DNA of 64,000 bases from Sulfurospirillum oryzae (lineage in GTDB: Bacteria > Campylobacterota > Campylobacteria > Campylobacterales > Sulfurospirillaceae): the NCBI RefSeq assembly GCF_025770725.1, contig NZ_JANZKZ010000002.1:434001-498000 (forward strand), in the 5' to 3' direction. This document shows positions 9,772-18,708 of the stretch, one piece after another. Every line of letters starts with the position of its first letter. Positions within the stretch are counted from its first letter, which is position 1. The notes beneath the pieces are model-generated. The model was given only the letters and a program-made list of their open reading frames with translations, had not been told where the DNA came from and made no database searches. The position numbers and the translations under genes are program-made.

Positions 9772-11031
9772 TTATTTTGTCACAAGTTTTGGAACAGTAA
9801 TTGAACCAAATGGAAGCACGATGATACTCGCATCTTCACCTTTTTCTTTGATAGCATCTGCAAGCGCTACATGCAAATCATGGTAAGGTTTAAGATGCAC
9901 TGCCTTCATCTCTTCATCAGTGAGTTCACTCACTGCCCAACTTTGCGCCCAAAGGTTAATTTCAGCCATTTTAGCCGCTTTATGGTAACCCAGTTTATAA
10001 CCGCATTTGATTTTATTAAGCACTTCTTGCGCACAGTGTGCCGAACTCATGAGTTTAAAAAAGCCTTCCTCACCAATACCCGTACGACATTTTGCCACCA
10101 TAATGAGAATACCTTTGTCTTTGAGAGCCAGCTTGCCATTGTCAAGTGCTTTTTGAGATTGGTAAAGGTCGATGTCCATAGGATACGGAGCAACAGAGAT
10201 AACAATGTCCGCTTTTTTAGGAATATTCACACAAAAAACTTCATCAGCTTTATCAATACCTGCATAAAATGAATCACTAAGATCGCCCGCAGTTACGGCG
10301 CAAATATCGTGGTCACTGTCTAAAACGGTCATAATGGCAAAGACATCAATGTGTTTTAGCACACCCATTGCATCCATCATATCTTCATGCACAGGATTGC
10401 CTTTTAAGCTGAGTGCTTGAGCGTTTGGATCAAGGGCTAAAAGATGGTTTTGCTGGATCGTCTCATACGCTGCAACTCCTGGTAAAAATGCTTTTCGTCC
10501 ACCCGTGTAACCTGCAAAGTAGTGCGGTTCAACCGAACCAATCGCACAGACTTTTTTAGCCTCTGCTACGATTTTATTGAGGTACATTTCTGTACCGTTG
10601 GTCGATTTGCCAAGGTAGACCATCTCGTCTTTATGAGAATCATGGCTCCATAGGCGATTTTTAGTTTTAAGGTCTTCGTATATCTCTTTGCCTAAGATAA
10701 AATGCCACTCTTCCTCTGTGGGTGCTCTATGACAACCCGTCGCTACGATAAAGAAAATATCTTTATCTTTAATCTTTGGATAGATGCGAGCAAGCACTTT
10801 ACGCGTTGGAGTAGGGCGAGTGCCATCATTGACAATAAAAACAATACGCTCATTGGTATCGCTAAAATGATCAAAACTCTCTTTGCCAATAGGGTTTGCC
10901 AAGGCTTCATCAATCGCTTTATTGTAATCAATTTTTGCAACACTGTTTGGATTATAAACGCCTATTAGCTGTTTATCGTTAATGTCCAACTCAAATTTTT
11001 CATCTTTTCCATAACCAACTGTAACTTTCAT
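9772..11031 (-). CDS. larA: Nickel-dependent lactate racemase LarA (or LarA-family 2-hydroxyacid racemase)
   Basis: Interconverts D- and L-lactate, or in some family members other 2-hydroxy acids, using the nickel-pincer nucleotide bound to a lysine. The 419-residue protein shows NDGTRPTPT, TGCHRAPTEEE with the first catalytic His, SHD, and GSVEPHYFAGYTGGRKAF holding the second His and the cofactor-attaching Lys, then QQNH. It heads a four-gene block with larC, larE and larB, so cofactor supply and enzyme are co-produced. No lactate permease or lactate dehydrogenase lies nearby. The real substrate could differ since LarA paralogues have diverse specificity. Confidence 0.9.
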   Translation of the reverse strand: MKVTVGYGKDEKFELDINDKQLIGVYNPNSVAKIDYNKAIDEALANPIGKESFDHFSDTNERIVFIVNDGTRPTPTRKVLARIYPKIKDKDIFFIVATGCHRAPTEEEWHFILGKEIYEDLKTKNRLWSHDSHKDEMVYLGKSTNGTEMYLNKIVAEAKKVCAIGSVEPHYFAGYTGGRKAFLPGVAAYETIQQNHLLALDPNAQALSLKGNPVHEDMMDAMGVLKHIDVFAIMTVLDSDHDICAVTAGDLSDSFYAGIDKADEVFCVNIPKKADIVISVAPYPMDIDLYQSQKALDNGKLALKDKGILIMVAKCRTGIGEEGFFKLMSSAHCAQEVLNKIKCGYKLGYHKAAKMAEINLWAQSWAVSELTDEEMKAVHLKPYHDLHVALADAIKEKGEDASIIVLPFGSITVPKLVTK

Positions 11032-11064
11032 ACATTATCCTTCATCACCATTTATAGAGTTTTT

Positions 11065-11082
11065 AACTTAGAACACTAAGTT
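11065..11082 (-). promoter_or_regulatory. Small hairpin in the larA leader
   Basis: AACTTAG and CTAAGTT flank a 4-nt loop about 35 nt before the larA ATG. It would fold in the leader transcript; function unknown. Confidence 0.35.
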
Positions 11083-11138
11083 GTAATTATCAGCAAGCTT
11101 CATTTCTGTGCGCTCACACCAATCTTGATTTTTTATAA

Positions 11139-11153
11139 GTGATATTTTATCAC
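11139..11153. promoter_or_regulatory. Dyad GTGATA-TTT-TATCAC upstream of larA, candidate operator
   Basis: A perfect 6+3+6 inverted repeat 108 nt before larA in a 259-bp gene-free stretch. The GTGA-N7-TCAC spacing recalls CRP/FNR-family sites, but no regulator is adjacent; the assignment is inference. Confidence 0.4.
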
Positions 11154-11244
11154 CGATAAAAAATGCTAATAAAATTTTTATCGAAAAAAATGACTCAAGC
11201 AACAAAGCCAAAAAGATTTTGATAAAGATTTTACACTAAAGAAC

Positions 11245-11271
11245 GCGATAGAGCTTAAAAGACTCTATCGC
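11245..11271. terminator. Hairpin after the fumarase beta subunit gene
   Basis: GCGATAGAG and CTCTATCGC form a 9-bp stem with a 9-nt loop 20 nt after the reverse-strand fumarase beta stop codon. The U-tract is weak. It separates the fumarase block from larA. Confidence 0.55.
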
Positions 11272-11290
11272 TAAATTTTAAAGAAGTGTA

Positions 11291-11851
11291 TTAAAATACT
11301 TCGTATTGTGCGCGACCAATTTTATAAAGGTCAGCACCATAAGTGTCATTAATAACAGTCAAAGGAAAATCCACAACTTCAAGTCTTCTAATCGCTTCAG
11401 GACCTAGTTCTGGATAAGCGATAACTTCAGCACTTTTAATTTGACGTGCAAGTAAAGCACCTGCACCGCCTGTTGCACCAAAGTAAATTGCTTTAGATTT
11501 TACACAGGCATCAATAACATCTTGATTACGTTTACCTTTACCAATCATACCTTTGAGACCTTGCTCATTGATAAGTCTTGGAGAGTATGAGTCCATTCTA
11601 TAACTTGTTGTAGGACCTGCACTACCAATTGGATCGCCCGGTTTTGGAGGAGTTGGTCCAACAAAATAAATAACCGCGCCTTTCATATCAAAAGGAAGAG
11701 GCTGTCCTGCATCTAAAAGATCAACCAATTTTTTATGTGCTGCATCACGTGCTGTATAAACAACACCTGTTAAATAAACAATGTCACCTGCTTTAAGTTG
11801 TACTACATCTGCTTCACTAAGTGGTGCTGTTAAATGATAAGTTTTGCTCAT
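11291..11851 (-). CDS. Class I fumarate hydratase beta subunit (or tartrate dehydratase beta)
   Basis: C-terminal subunit of the oxygen-sensitive iron-sulfur hydratase that interconverts fumarate and malate. The 186 residues include GDIVYLTGVVYTARDAAHKK, PTPPKPGDPIGSAGPTTSYRMD and the GKGKR(N) and ATGGAGALLA segments of the family. It follows the alpha subunit gene by 10 nt. Class I two-subunit enzymes also include L(+)-tartrate dehydratase; because Campylobacterota use this enzyme in the TCA cycle and a DASS carrier is upstream, fumarase is preferred. Confidence 0.9.
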   Translation of the reverse strand: MSKTYHLTAPLSEADVVQLKAGDIVYLTGVVYTARDAAHKKLVDLLDAGQPLPFDMKGAVIYFVGPTPPKPGDPIGSAGPTTSYRMDSYSPRLINEQGLKGMIGKGKRNQDVIDACVKSKAIYFGATGGAGALLARQIKSAEVIAYPELGPEAIRRLEVVDFPLTVINDTYGADLYKIGRAQYEVF

Positions 11852-11861
11852 TATATTCTCC

Positions 11862-12713
11862 TTATAGCTTGATATGCATGTGTCTAGAACTATGGCATTG
11901 AACGTTAACGCTCACTGGCAAGCTCGCAATATGACATGGGTTTTTCTCAATATGAACACCAAGAACTGTGTTTGTACCACCCATACCCATAGCACCGATA
12001 CCGAGGTTATTAAGGAGTACCATCAACTCTTCTTCCATTGATTCCAAAACTGGATCTGGATTTTTGCTTCCAAGTTCTCTAAAGAGTGCATGTTTAGAAG
12101 AGATAACCGCTTTTTCAAATGTTCCACCAATACCAACACCAACAGTAAGTGGAGGACATGGATTTGGACCCGCATCAGAAATGACTTGTTTAACGTATTC
12201 AATAATACCTTTTCTTCCTTTTGCAGGAGGAAATACAGTAGCACGTGAGACATTCTCAGAACCGCCACCTTTTGCAGCATATTCAATATCTAAGCCATCA
12301 CCTTCAACAATATCAAAGTGAATGATCGCTGGAAGGTTGTAGCCCACTTCATCTTTAAGATTGGCACGAGTGTCCCAATGACAAGTAGATGCTCTTAAAT
12401 AACCTTCTTTATAACCTTGTTCCGTTCCCTCGTTGATTGCTTTTTTCAAGCTTCCACCAACAACTTTGAGATCTTCGCCCACTTTAACAAAGAAAACAGC
12501 TAAACCTGTGTCTTGGCATAGAGGTCTTGCTTCATTTTTTGCGATATCCGCATTTTCTAAAATCTGCTTTAACACTTGTTTACATACTTCACTTTTTTCA
12601 GTTTTGTATGCATTTTCTAATGCAGTATAAGCATCTTTTGGCAAGTTGGTTGCACTATAAAGGATCATATCCTTTACACTTTTGACGATCTCTTCGTACT
12701 TGATTTCTCTCAT
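11862..12713 (-). CDS. Class I fumarate hydratase alpha subunit (4Fe-4S)
   Basis: N-terminal, cluster-bearing subunit of fumarase. The 283 residues carry the three cluster-ligand cysteines expected of the family: Cys66 (PLCQDTG), Cys186 (AGPNPCPPLTVGVG) and Cys273 (VQCHSSRH), plus the GGGSENVS motif. The pair catalyses fumarate plus water to malate, linking to fumarate respiration and the oxidative or reductive TCA cycle. Upstream by about 160 nt, on the same strand, is the DASS transporter, with two hairpins in between. Confidence 0.93.
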   Translation of the reverse strand: MREIKYEEIVKSVKDMILYSATNLPKDAYTALENAYKTEKSEVCKQVLKQILENADIAKNEARPLCQDTGLAVFFVKVGEDLKVVGGSLKKAINEGTEQGYKEGYLRASTCHWDTRANLKDEVGYNLPAIIHFDIVEGDGLDIEYAAKGGGSENVSRATVFPPAKGRKGIIEYVKQVISDAGPNPCPPLTVGVGIGGTFEKAVISSKHALFRELGSKNPDPVLESMEEELMVLLNNLGIGAMGMGGTNTVLGVHIEKNPCHIASLPVSVNVQCHSSRHMHIKL

Positions 12714-12764
12714 TTTTCCTCTCCGAAAAAGTTAGTTTTGGTCACACACACATAGTACTAAGCG

Positions 12765-12810
12765 TAGAGGTGCAATGCTTAAGTTTACATTTAAAAGGAG
12801 GGCACCTCTA
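12765..12810. repeat. Inverted repeat TAGAGGTGC / GCACCTCTA
   Basis: Nine-bp arms at 12765-12773 and 12802-12810 separated by 28 nt, in the intergenic stretch between the DASS carrier and fumarase. It could fold in the shared transcript. Confidence 0.4.
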
Positions 12811-12834
12811 CAAATCTTTACATGTAAAGATTTG
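12811..12834. repeat. 24-bp perfect palindrome containing the iterated TTTACATGTAAA
   Basis: CAAATC + TTTACATGTAAA + GATTTG, perfectly symmetric, between the DASS carrier and fumarase alpha genes. The transcript would form a strong hairpin, possibly attenuating or protecting the downstream fumarase mRNA. Confidence 0.75.
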
Positions 12835-12841
12835 TAAAAGT

Positions 12842-12866
12842 GTACATCCCAAAGAATGGGATGTAC
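12842..12866. terminator. Hairpin GTACATCCC / GGGATGTAC after the DASS carrier gene
   Basis: A 9-bp stem with a 7-nt loop, 8 nt past the reverse-strand stop codon. The T-tract is on the + strand side, so for the carrier transcript it is a processing or weak termination hairpin rather than a classic terminator. Confidence 0.5.
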
Positions 12867-12874
12867 CTTTTTTA

Positions 12875-14284
12875 TTATACAAAAATAAACACACCTGCAA
12901 GAAGAACTGCAAGGTAAAGACCACCAAAAACTGCACCAAGTGCCCACCAACGTGCTTGGCTGATATAACCAGCACCATACCAAATTGGAGAAGGACCTGT
13001 ACCATAAGGAGTGATAATACCCATAATACCAAGGCTACCTGCAAAAAGAATCATAAACGCTGGCAATTGCTCAGGAGCAATAAATTTAACAGCGATCAAT
13101 GCAAAAACAGGAACCAATGCAGAAACGTGCGCAGTAACGCTTGCAAAGAAATAGTGTAGCAAGAAGAATACAATCAACATAGCAACCATCAATGTAGTTG
13201 GGCTAAGACCTGTTAAAGAAGATTCTGCCAAAGTACCAATCCATTTCAAGATACCCACTTTTGCTAAACCACCTGCAAGTGCAACAAGAGTTGAGAACCA
13301 CACTAAAACGTTCCAAGCACCTTTGTTTCCGACAACATCATCCCAAGAGATAACATTACAAAGAACCATAAGTGAAACAATTGTAATCGCAGCCATAGTT
13401 GCATCAACACCAAGATCTTTACCAAAAATCCAAAGAACAAGTGCAAGAACAGCAAAGAGTAACATCATGATCTCTTTAAATGTAATTGATCCCATTTTTT
13501 TAAGCTCATTAGCAGCCCAGATAGGTGCTTCTGGAGATTGTTTTTGTGTTGGAGGATATACAATGTACGCTAAAAATGGAGTCAATAAGAAAAGTGGTAA
13601 CATCAAAGGAATCATGATTTGTGCCCATGCACCCCATTCAATCGTTACTTTAGCACTTTTAGCAATAAGATCAACGGCTAATAAGTTTGGTGCAAGTGCT
13701 GTAAGGAACATTGAACTGGTGACACATGTTGCAGCCATCGCTACCCATGAAAGATAAGAACCTAGTTTTCTTGGCTCATTTTCTGGAGTAGAGTTAAAGA
13801 TTTGTGGAATATTGATCGCAATTGGGAAGATTGTACCACCGCTTCTTGCTGTGTTTGATGGCATAAATGGCGCAAGAAGTAGGTCAGCAAATGCAACCGC
13901 ATAACCAAGACCCAATGAGCTTTTACCCATAAATTTAACCATGATAAGAGAAATTCTTTTACCAAGCCCTGTTCTTTGATAACCTGCTGCAAACATAAAC
14001 GCTGCAAAGATTAACCAAATTGTTGCATTAGAAAAACCAGAAAGTGCCCATTTAACACTCTCAGCAGGTTTTGGATCGATAATACCCATCAAGGCAATCA
14101 AACAAACACCTATCAAACCAACAAGCGCAGCAGGAACTGGCTCAATAATAAGACCGACGACAACTCCAAGAAAGATTGCCATAAAATGCCATGCATTAGC
14201 ACTCAATCCCTCAGGAGCAGGGATAAACCAAACAACCAACATTACCAATACTGGGACCAGCATGGATATTGCTTTTTTCGACAT
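12875..14284 (-). CDS. DASS-family (CitT/SLC13) dicarboxylate carrier
   Basis: Inner-membrane anion carrier of 469 residues with a dozen or so hydrophobic segments and family features: PSNTARSGGTIFPI and the C-terminal GSLGIMGIITPYGTGPSPIWYGAGYI. The closest named relatives are 2-oxoglutarate/malate or fumarate/succinate exchangers such as CitT/TtdT. Context (fumarase downstream, two-component system divergent) suggests malate, fumarate or succinate, possibly tartrate. RBS GGAGG lies before the ATG. Sodium symport versus antiport cannot be decided from sequence. Confidence 0.88.
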   Translation of the reverse strand: MSKKAISMLVPVLVMLVVWFIPAPEGLSANAWHFMAIFLGVVVGLIIEPVPAALVGLIGVCLIALMGIIDPKPAESVKWALSGFSNATIWLIFAAFMFAAGYQRTGLGKRISLIMVKFMGKSSLGLGYAVAFADLLLAPFMPSNTARSGGTIFPIAINIPQIFNSTPENEPRKLGSYLSWVAMAATCVTSSMFLTALAPNLLAVDLIAKSAKVTIEWGAWAQIMIPLMLPLFLLTPFLAYIVYPPTQKQSPEAPIWAANELKKMGSITFKEIMMLLFAVLALVLWIFGKDLGVDATMAAITIVSLMVLCNVISWDDVVGNKGAWNVLVWFSTLVALAGGLAKVGILKWIGTLAESSLTGLSPTTLMVAMLIVFFLLHYFFASVTAHVSALVPVFALIAVKFIAPEQLPAFMILFAGSLGIMGIITPYGTGPSPIWYGAGYISQARWWALGAVFGGLYLAVLLAGVFIFV

Positions 14285-14412
14285 CGCGAAACCTCCATCA
14301 ATAAATTTTACTCAACATCTCATAATTAAGACTGATGTAATTATATGGCGATACAAAGAGATATAAATGAGACTTTTTTGATAGAATTACAAAAAAACTA
14401 GACGGAAACCTT

Positions 14413-16599
14413 ATGAAAATCTTAAAAATTATAATTGTACTCTTTTTTTACAGCTCAATTTTATATAGTAATGAAATTTTATTACTGCATTCATACAATA
14501 AAGGACTCAAGTGGAGTGATGGAATTTCACGTGGTATTGAAGATATTATGCTAAAACATCCACAGTATGAGCTAACAACAGAGTATATGGATAGCAAGAA
14601 AATAGAATCTGAAAACTATTTTGAGGAACTCCTTGATCTTTACAAGAAAAAATTCCGTAATCGACACTATAGTGCCATCATCGTTGCAGATAATTACGCG
14701 TATGAATTTGCTCTGAAGTACCATCGTGTACTTTTCCCTAATACCCCTATTGTTTTTTGCGGTGTTGAGAACTTCAATCCTAAAGAGTTGGACACTTATC
14801 TCAAACAGTATGTAACCGGTGTTATCGAATACAAAGATATACGCGTCAATTTAGAACTGATCTATCAGCTTTTCCCTGCAACAAAGATGGTCTATATTAT
14901 CAGCGATGATGCGTATTCATCTTTGGTCATTAAAGATCAGATTATTGAAGAGTCGAATAATTTTAAAGATAAATTTCGTGTTGTTTTTGATAACCAAATC
15001 GATATCAATACAATTGACGAAAAAATAGAAAAACTTCCAAAGCATAGTGCCATTCTTTTTACCAGTTTTTACCGAGATATGTACGGAACGTATGTCCCTT
15101 ATTATAAACTCCGATCTTTTTTCCAACGCTCTAAATTTCCGGTTTTTGCACTCAACCATATTCATGTCGGCGAAGGTGTCATTGGTGGTTATATGGTCAA
15201 CCCTTATGAGCAGGGCACACGCGCTGCTAAAAAAGCGTTTGAACTTATTAATGGTAAAAAAATCGCTTCAGTTCCAGTTGAAACACCTGCTGGGAACTAT
15301 TTTTTTGATAACAACATTTTACGTAAATTTGGCATACCCCTTAGCGATATACCAAGCCCCGCTGAAGTTCTTAATGGTGTTGAAAGCTTTTATGAAAAAC
15401 ACCGTAAATTTGTTGAAAATGCCTTTGCGCTTATGCCTCTATTATTGCTACTTACGACCATTTTAGTCCTCAATATTATTAAACGTATTTCATTAGAGAA
15501 AGAGCTTTTGCGACAAGGAAAATTGGACTATGTTCTTTTAAATAACATCCAAAGTGCTATTTTTTGGAAAGCCAATGATGGGAAAATACTTGGGTGCAAT
15601 GATCTTTTATGTGAAATTTTAGAACGAGATAAAATTGATATTATCGGTAAACACGTTAAAGAAATCATGCCAGGAATGTGTGACAAAATCCAAGAAGTAC
15701 CTCTAGATTGCCCCAATAGTGCAGAAGTTGAAATGAATATGCCTTATAAAGATAAGCGTATTTTTGCCGTTAGACGAACGTATTATACCGATGAAAACAA
15801 CCAAGAAGCAGGCGTTGTTACCATTTTAACCGATGTAACAGAAAAAAGACGCATTGATACAGAACGAAAACGCCATGAACAGTTTGTTATTCAACGATCC
15901 AAACAATCCGAAGTGGGTGAGATGATCGCCAGTATTGCACATCAATGGAAAACACCTCTTGTCGAAATCTCTGCCATTGCGCAAGAGCTCATCTACAAAC
16001 GTCGAAGAAAGCCGCTGGACGAAGAGGATACTCAAAAATTTGTTGATGACATCATGACACAAGTAAAGTACATGTCCAATACGATCGATGATTTTAGACA
16101 ATTCATTAAACCTTCTTCCATGCAAACAGCCTTTGATGTTCGTGAAGCCATTGATACACTCCTAAGCGTTGTCAATCATAATGTTAAGTACAATTACATT
16201 ACCATCAACATTACACAATCCTCACCAGAGCAACTCTTAGCTTTTGGTTACCCTAATGAATTTAAACAGTGCGTTTTAAACATCATTAATAATGCAAAAG
16301 ATAGTATTGTGAAAAAAAGAGAGAGTAAGAAGACGGATGGTATTATTGATATTGAAATAGGAAGCGATGATTCGCATATCTATCTCTCCATCAGCGATGA
16401 TGGTTGTGGTATTGAAAAAAGTAAACTCGAATCCATTTTCGATCCATTTATGAGCACCAAAGAACATGGGGACGGTTTTGGGCTTTATATGGCTCGCTTG
16501 ATTATTGAAGATAAAATGGGTGGAAAAATTATTGCAAAACAAAAAAACGGTGGTGCGCAAATTTGCATTACCATTAAAAAAGCTAAGGGAGCTGCATGA
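14413..16599 (+). CDS. Sensor histidine kinase with periplasmic ABC-substrate-binding-type sensor
   Basis: A 728-residue kinase. Signal or membrane anchor at residues 1-18, a periplasmic domain of the ABC_sub_bind type to about 320 (HSYNKGLKWSDGI, GVIGGYMVNPYEQG), a membrane helix at about 336-355, a PAS domain at about 370-470, then the HisKA box MIASIAHQWKTPL with His510, and a HATPase domain (NIINNAKDS, DDGCGI, GFGLYMAR). Its gene is divergent from the DASS carrier and overlaps its response regulator by 4 nt, so regulation of C4-dicarboxylate uptake is a reasonable inference. Confidence 0.93.
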   Translation: MKILKIIIVLFFYSSILYSNEILLLHSYNKGLKWSDGISRGIEDIMLKHPQYELTTEYMDSKKIESENYFEELLDLYKKKFRNRHYSAIIVADNYAYEFALKYHRVLFPNTPIVFCGVENFNPKELDTYLKQYVTGVIEYKDIRVNLELIYQLFPATKMVYIISDDAYSSLVIKDQIIEESNNFKDKFRVVFDNQIDINTIDEKIEKLPKHSAILFTSFYRDMYGTYVPYYKLRSFFQRSKFPVFALNHIHVGEGVIGGYMVNPYEQGTRAAKKAFELINGKKIASVPVETPAGNYFFDNNILRKFGIPLSDIPSPAEVLNGVESFYEKHRKFVENAFALMPLLLLLTTILVLNIIKRISLEKELLRQGKLDYVLLNNIQSAIFWKANDGKILGCNDLLCEILERDKIDIIGKHVKEIMPGMCDKIQEVPLDCPNSAEVEMNMPYKDKRIFAVRRTYYTDENNQEAGVVTILTDVTEKRRIDTERKRHEQFVIQRSKQSEVGEMIASIAHQWKTPLVEISAIAQELIYKRRRKPLDEEDTQKFVDDIMTQVKYMSNTIDDFRQFIKPSSMQTAFDVREAIDTLLSVVNHNVKYNYITINITQSSPEQLLAFGYPNEFKQCVLNIINNAKDSIVKKRESKKTDGIIDIEIGSDDSHIYLSISDDGCGIEKSKLESIFDPFMSTKEHGDGFGLYMARLIIEDKMGGKIIAKQKNGGAQICITIKKAKGAA

Positions 16600-17246
16600 A
16601 AATATTGATACTCGAAGATAATGAACGCCTAGCTAACCTCATTGTGGAAGCACTTGAGCAAAAAAAGTATCATGCTGACCTTTTTAAAGATGGAAAACGT
16701 GCCCTTGAAGCGATTGATAACGGCTATGACTGTTTTATCTTAGACATCAACGTTCCAGGCATTGATGGGCTCAGTCTTCTTAAAGAGATACGCGTTATGG
16801 ATGCCACAACGCCTGCTATTATCATCAGTGCCAATGTTGAACTTGACACCATCCAAGAAGCTTACAGCAAAGGGTGCGACGAATACCTCAAAAAACCTTT
16901 TTACATGTATGAATTAGAAATGAAAATCGAAAAACTGTGTAAACCTAAAGTTTGTGTCGTCTCATTGCCTGAAGGTTTTAGCTACTCGATGGAGCAAGAA
17001 ATCCTCCTTGATGGCGAAGGCGAAGAGGTCAAACTCGCTAAAAAAGAGATTTTACTGCTCAATCTCTTTACAAAAAATCTCAATAAAAATATCTCTTTTG
17101 AGCGCATAGAACAGTATGTTTGGGGCGGAGAGCTTACAACAACTGAAAATATACGAGCCTTAGTGAAACGTCTGCGTAAAAAACTCCCTGAAGACACTAT
17201 CGAAAACCAAGGCGGCATAGGGTATCGCCTGCATTATGAACATTAA
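16596..17246 (+). CDS. OmpR/PhoB-family response regulator
   Basis: Partner of the preceding kinase. Receiver domain at residues 1-115 with acidic pocket EDN (7-9), phosphoacceptor Asp50 (FILDIN) and the conserved Lys in LKKPF. The C-terminal winged-helix ends in the family's VWGGE...RALVKRLRKKLPEDTIENQGGIGYRL. The ATG overlaps the kinase stop; the downstream MFS gene overlaps by 11 nt. Probable targets are the divergent carrier/fumarase block or its own operon. Confidence 0.93.
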   Translation: MKILILEDNERLANLIVEALEQKKYHADLFKDGKRALEAIDNGYDCFILDINVPGIDGLSLLKEIRVMDATTPAIIISANVELDTIQEAYSKGCDEYLKKPFYMYELEMKIEKLCKPKVCVVSLPEGFSYSMEQEILLDGEGEEVKLAKKEILLLNLFTKNLNKNISFERIEQYVWGGELTTTENIRALVKRLRKKLPEDTIENQGGIGYRLHYEH

Positions 17247-18387
17247 ATCCATACTTTTTGCCTCGCGTGAGCAGCTTCTCTATCTTTTTGCAGCAGCTGT
17301 GCCCATTGCATTTACGGCTTGGTCATCCTTGCTTAACAACTTTGTCATTGAAGTAGCGCATTTTGATGGCGAAAAGATAGGTTTGCTTCAAAGCATTCGT
17401 GAAGTTCCAGGTCTTTTGGCGTTTACCATTGTTTTTATTTTGATGTTTTTACGACAACAAAACGCCGCGTATCTTTCGCTCTTTCTTTTGGGCTTTGGTA
17501 CTTTAATAACAGGCTTTTTCCCTTCAACGTTTGGGCTCTATACCACAACACTGATTATGTCCGTTGGATTTCACTACCTTGAAACACTGCACAATTCACT
17601 CTCCTTGCAATGGATTGACAAAAGTAGTGCTCCCTCTTTTTTAGGCAAGCTTTCTGCCATTCGCTCTTTTGTGGGGCTGGGTGTTTTAGGGGCACTCTAT
17701 GTGCTTATGAAATTTTTTGATGTCGGATACATGGGAATTTATCTGCTCAGTGGTGGGGCAACGATATTTTTAGCGTTTGTGGCATGGCTAGGGTTTGAGC
17801 ATTTTAAAGATGATGTTGTGCAAGAAACCAAACTATTTTTACGCAAAAAGTATTGGCTTTTTTATCTGCTTACCTTTCTAGCGGGTGCAAGACGTCAGAT
17901 CGTTGTCGTTTTTGCAGGCTTTTTACTGGTTGAACGGTTTCATTTTAGCGTTGAGAACATGGTACTTTTACTTATTACCAATACTGTTTTAAACATGATC
18001 TGCGCGCCTTATGCGGGAAAACTTATTGAGCGTTTTGGTGAAAATCTCTCTTTAAAACTCGAATATATCTCTATTGTTCTCATTTTTATCCTTTATGGTT
18101 TGGTACAATCTCAAGCGATGGCAGTGTCATTGTATATTTTGGACAATCTTTTCTTTACAATAGCCATTGCCTTAAAAACCTATTTTCAAAAAATAGCCGA
18201 TCCTAAAGATATTGCAGTAACCTCTGGTGTTGGTTTTGCGATCAACCACATTGCAGCGGTTTTTCTGCCCTTTACTTTGGGTATCGTTTGGATTTATTCG
18301 GCAAGTGCTGTCTTTTTTATAGGAGCGACCATAGCATTTGTTTCGTTTTTACTGACATTTTTAATACCTAAAAAGGAGCCTGCATGA
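17236..18387 (+). CDS. Major facilitator superfamily transporter
   Basis: A 383-residue membrane protein with about 10-12 hydrophobic segments (AAAVPIAFTAWSSLLNNFVIE, LYVLMKFF, FLAGARRQIVVVFAGFLLV), consistent with an MFS permease. Substrate unknown. It overlaps the response regulator gene by 11 nt and the next small gene by 4 nt, so it belongs to the kinase operon; it might export or import the sensed compound, but nothing in the sequence proves that. Confidence 0.8.
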   Translation: MNIKSILFASREQLLYLFAAAVPIAFTAWSSLLNNFVIEVAHFDGEKIGLLQSIREVPGLLAFTIVFILMFLRQQNAAYLSLFLLGFGTLITGFFPSTFGLYTTTLIMSVGFHYLETLHNSLSLQWIDKSSAPSFLGKLSAIRSFVGLGVLGALYVLMKFFDVGYMGIYLLSGGATIFLAFVAWLGFEHFKDDVVQETKLFLRKKYWLFYLLTFLAGARRQIVVVFAGFLLVERFHFSVENMVLLLITNTVLNMICAPYAGKLIERFGENLSLKLEYISIVLIFILYGLVQSQAMAVSLYILDNLFFTIAIALKTYFQKIADPKDIAVTSGVGFAINHIAAVFLPFTLGIVWIYSASAVFFIGATIAFVSFLLTFLIPKKEPA

Positions 18388-18662
18388 GTTTACATGTAAA
18401 GGAAGATTTTTTACAACTTGACTATATACAAGATCATACCATCTACGATGAAAAGCGTTATTTTGAAGAAGAGAGTGGCGAACCGTTTGATAAACACTCA
18501 GCAAAACAGATGCTTCTTATGATGAACCGCGTTGCTTACGATTTGCGCCTTGATGAATACTCAATGAAAAAGCTCGAAATAGTCTTAAGAGAAGAGTTGC
18601 CATTTTTTGCAGTGAACCGAAGATTGGTCTTAAACTGGATCAATGAGAACTTTTTATTTTAA
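18384..18662 (+). CDS. Conserved small hypothetical protein (92 aa)
   Basis: Not recognised. An acidic, probably cytoplasmic helical protein with EEESGEPFDKHSAKQMLLMMNRVAYDL and C-terminal NRRLVLNWINENFLF. It starts 4 nt inside the MFS gene end with a clear AAAGGAG upstream. Residues 2-5 (Ser-Leu-His-Val-Lys) are encoded by the iterated palindrome at 18389-18400, which has thus entered right after the start codon. Confidence 0.7.
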   Translation: MSLHVKEDFLQLDYIQDHTIYDEKRYFEEESGEPFDKHSAKQMLLMMNRVAYDLRLDEYSMKKLEIVLREELPFFAVNRRLVLNWINENFLF

Positions 18663-18708
18663 TCTCATCCTTTGTCGTCTATAATGCAGCATTCACAAAA
18701 GAGGATAC

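Noticed and set aside
12770-13159. 129-codon forward frame over the DASS carrier end and hairpins
   Set aside because: Composition is that of an antisense frame through a membrane protein gene and it includes the palindromes; no family match.
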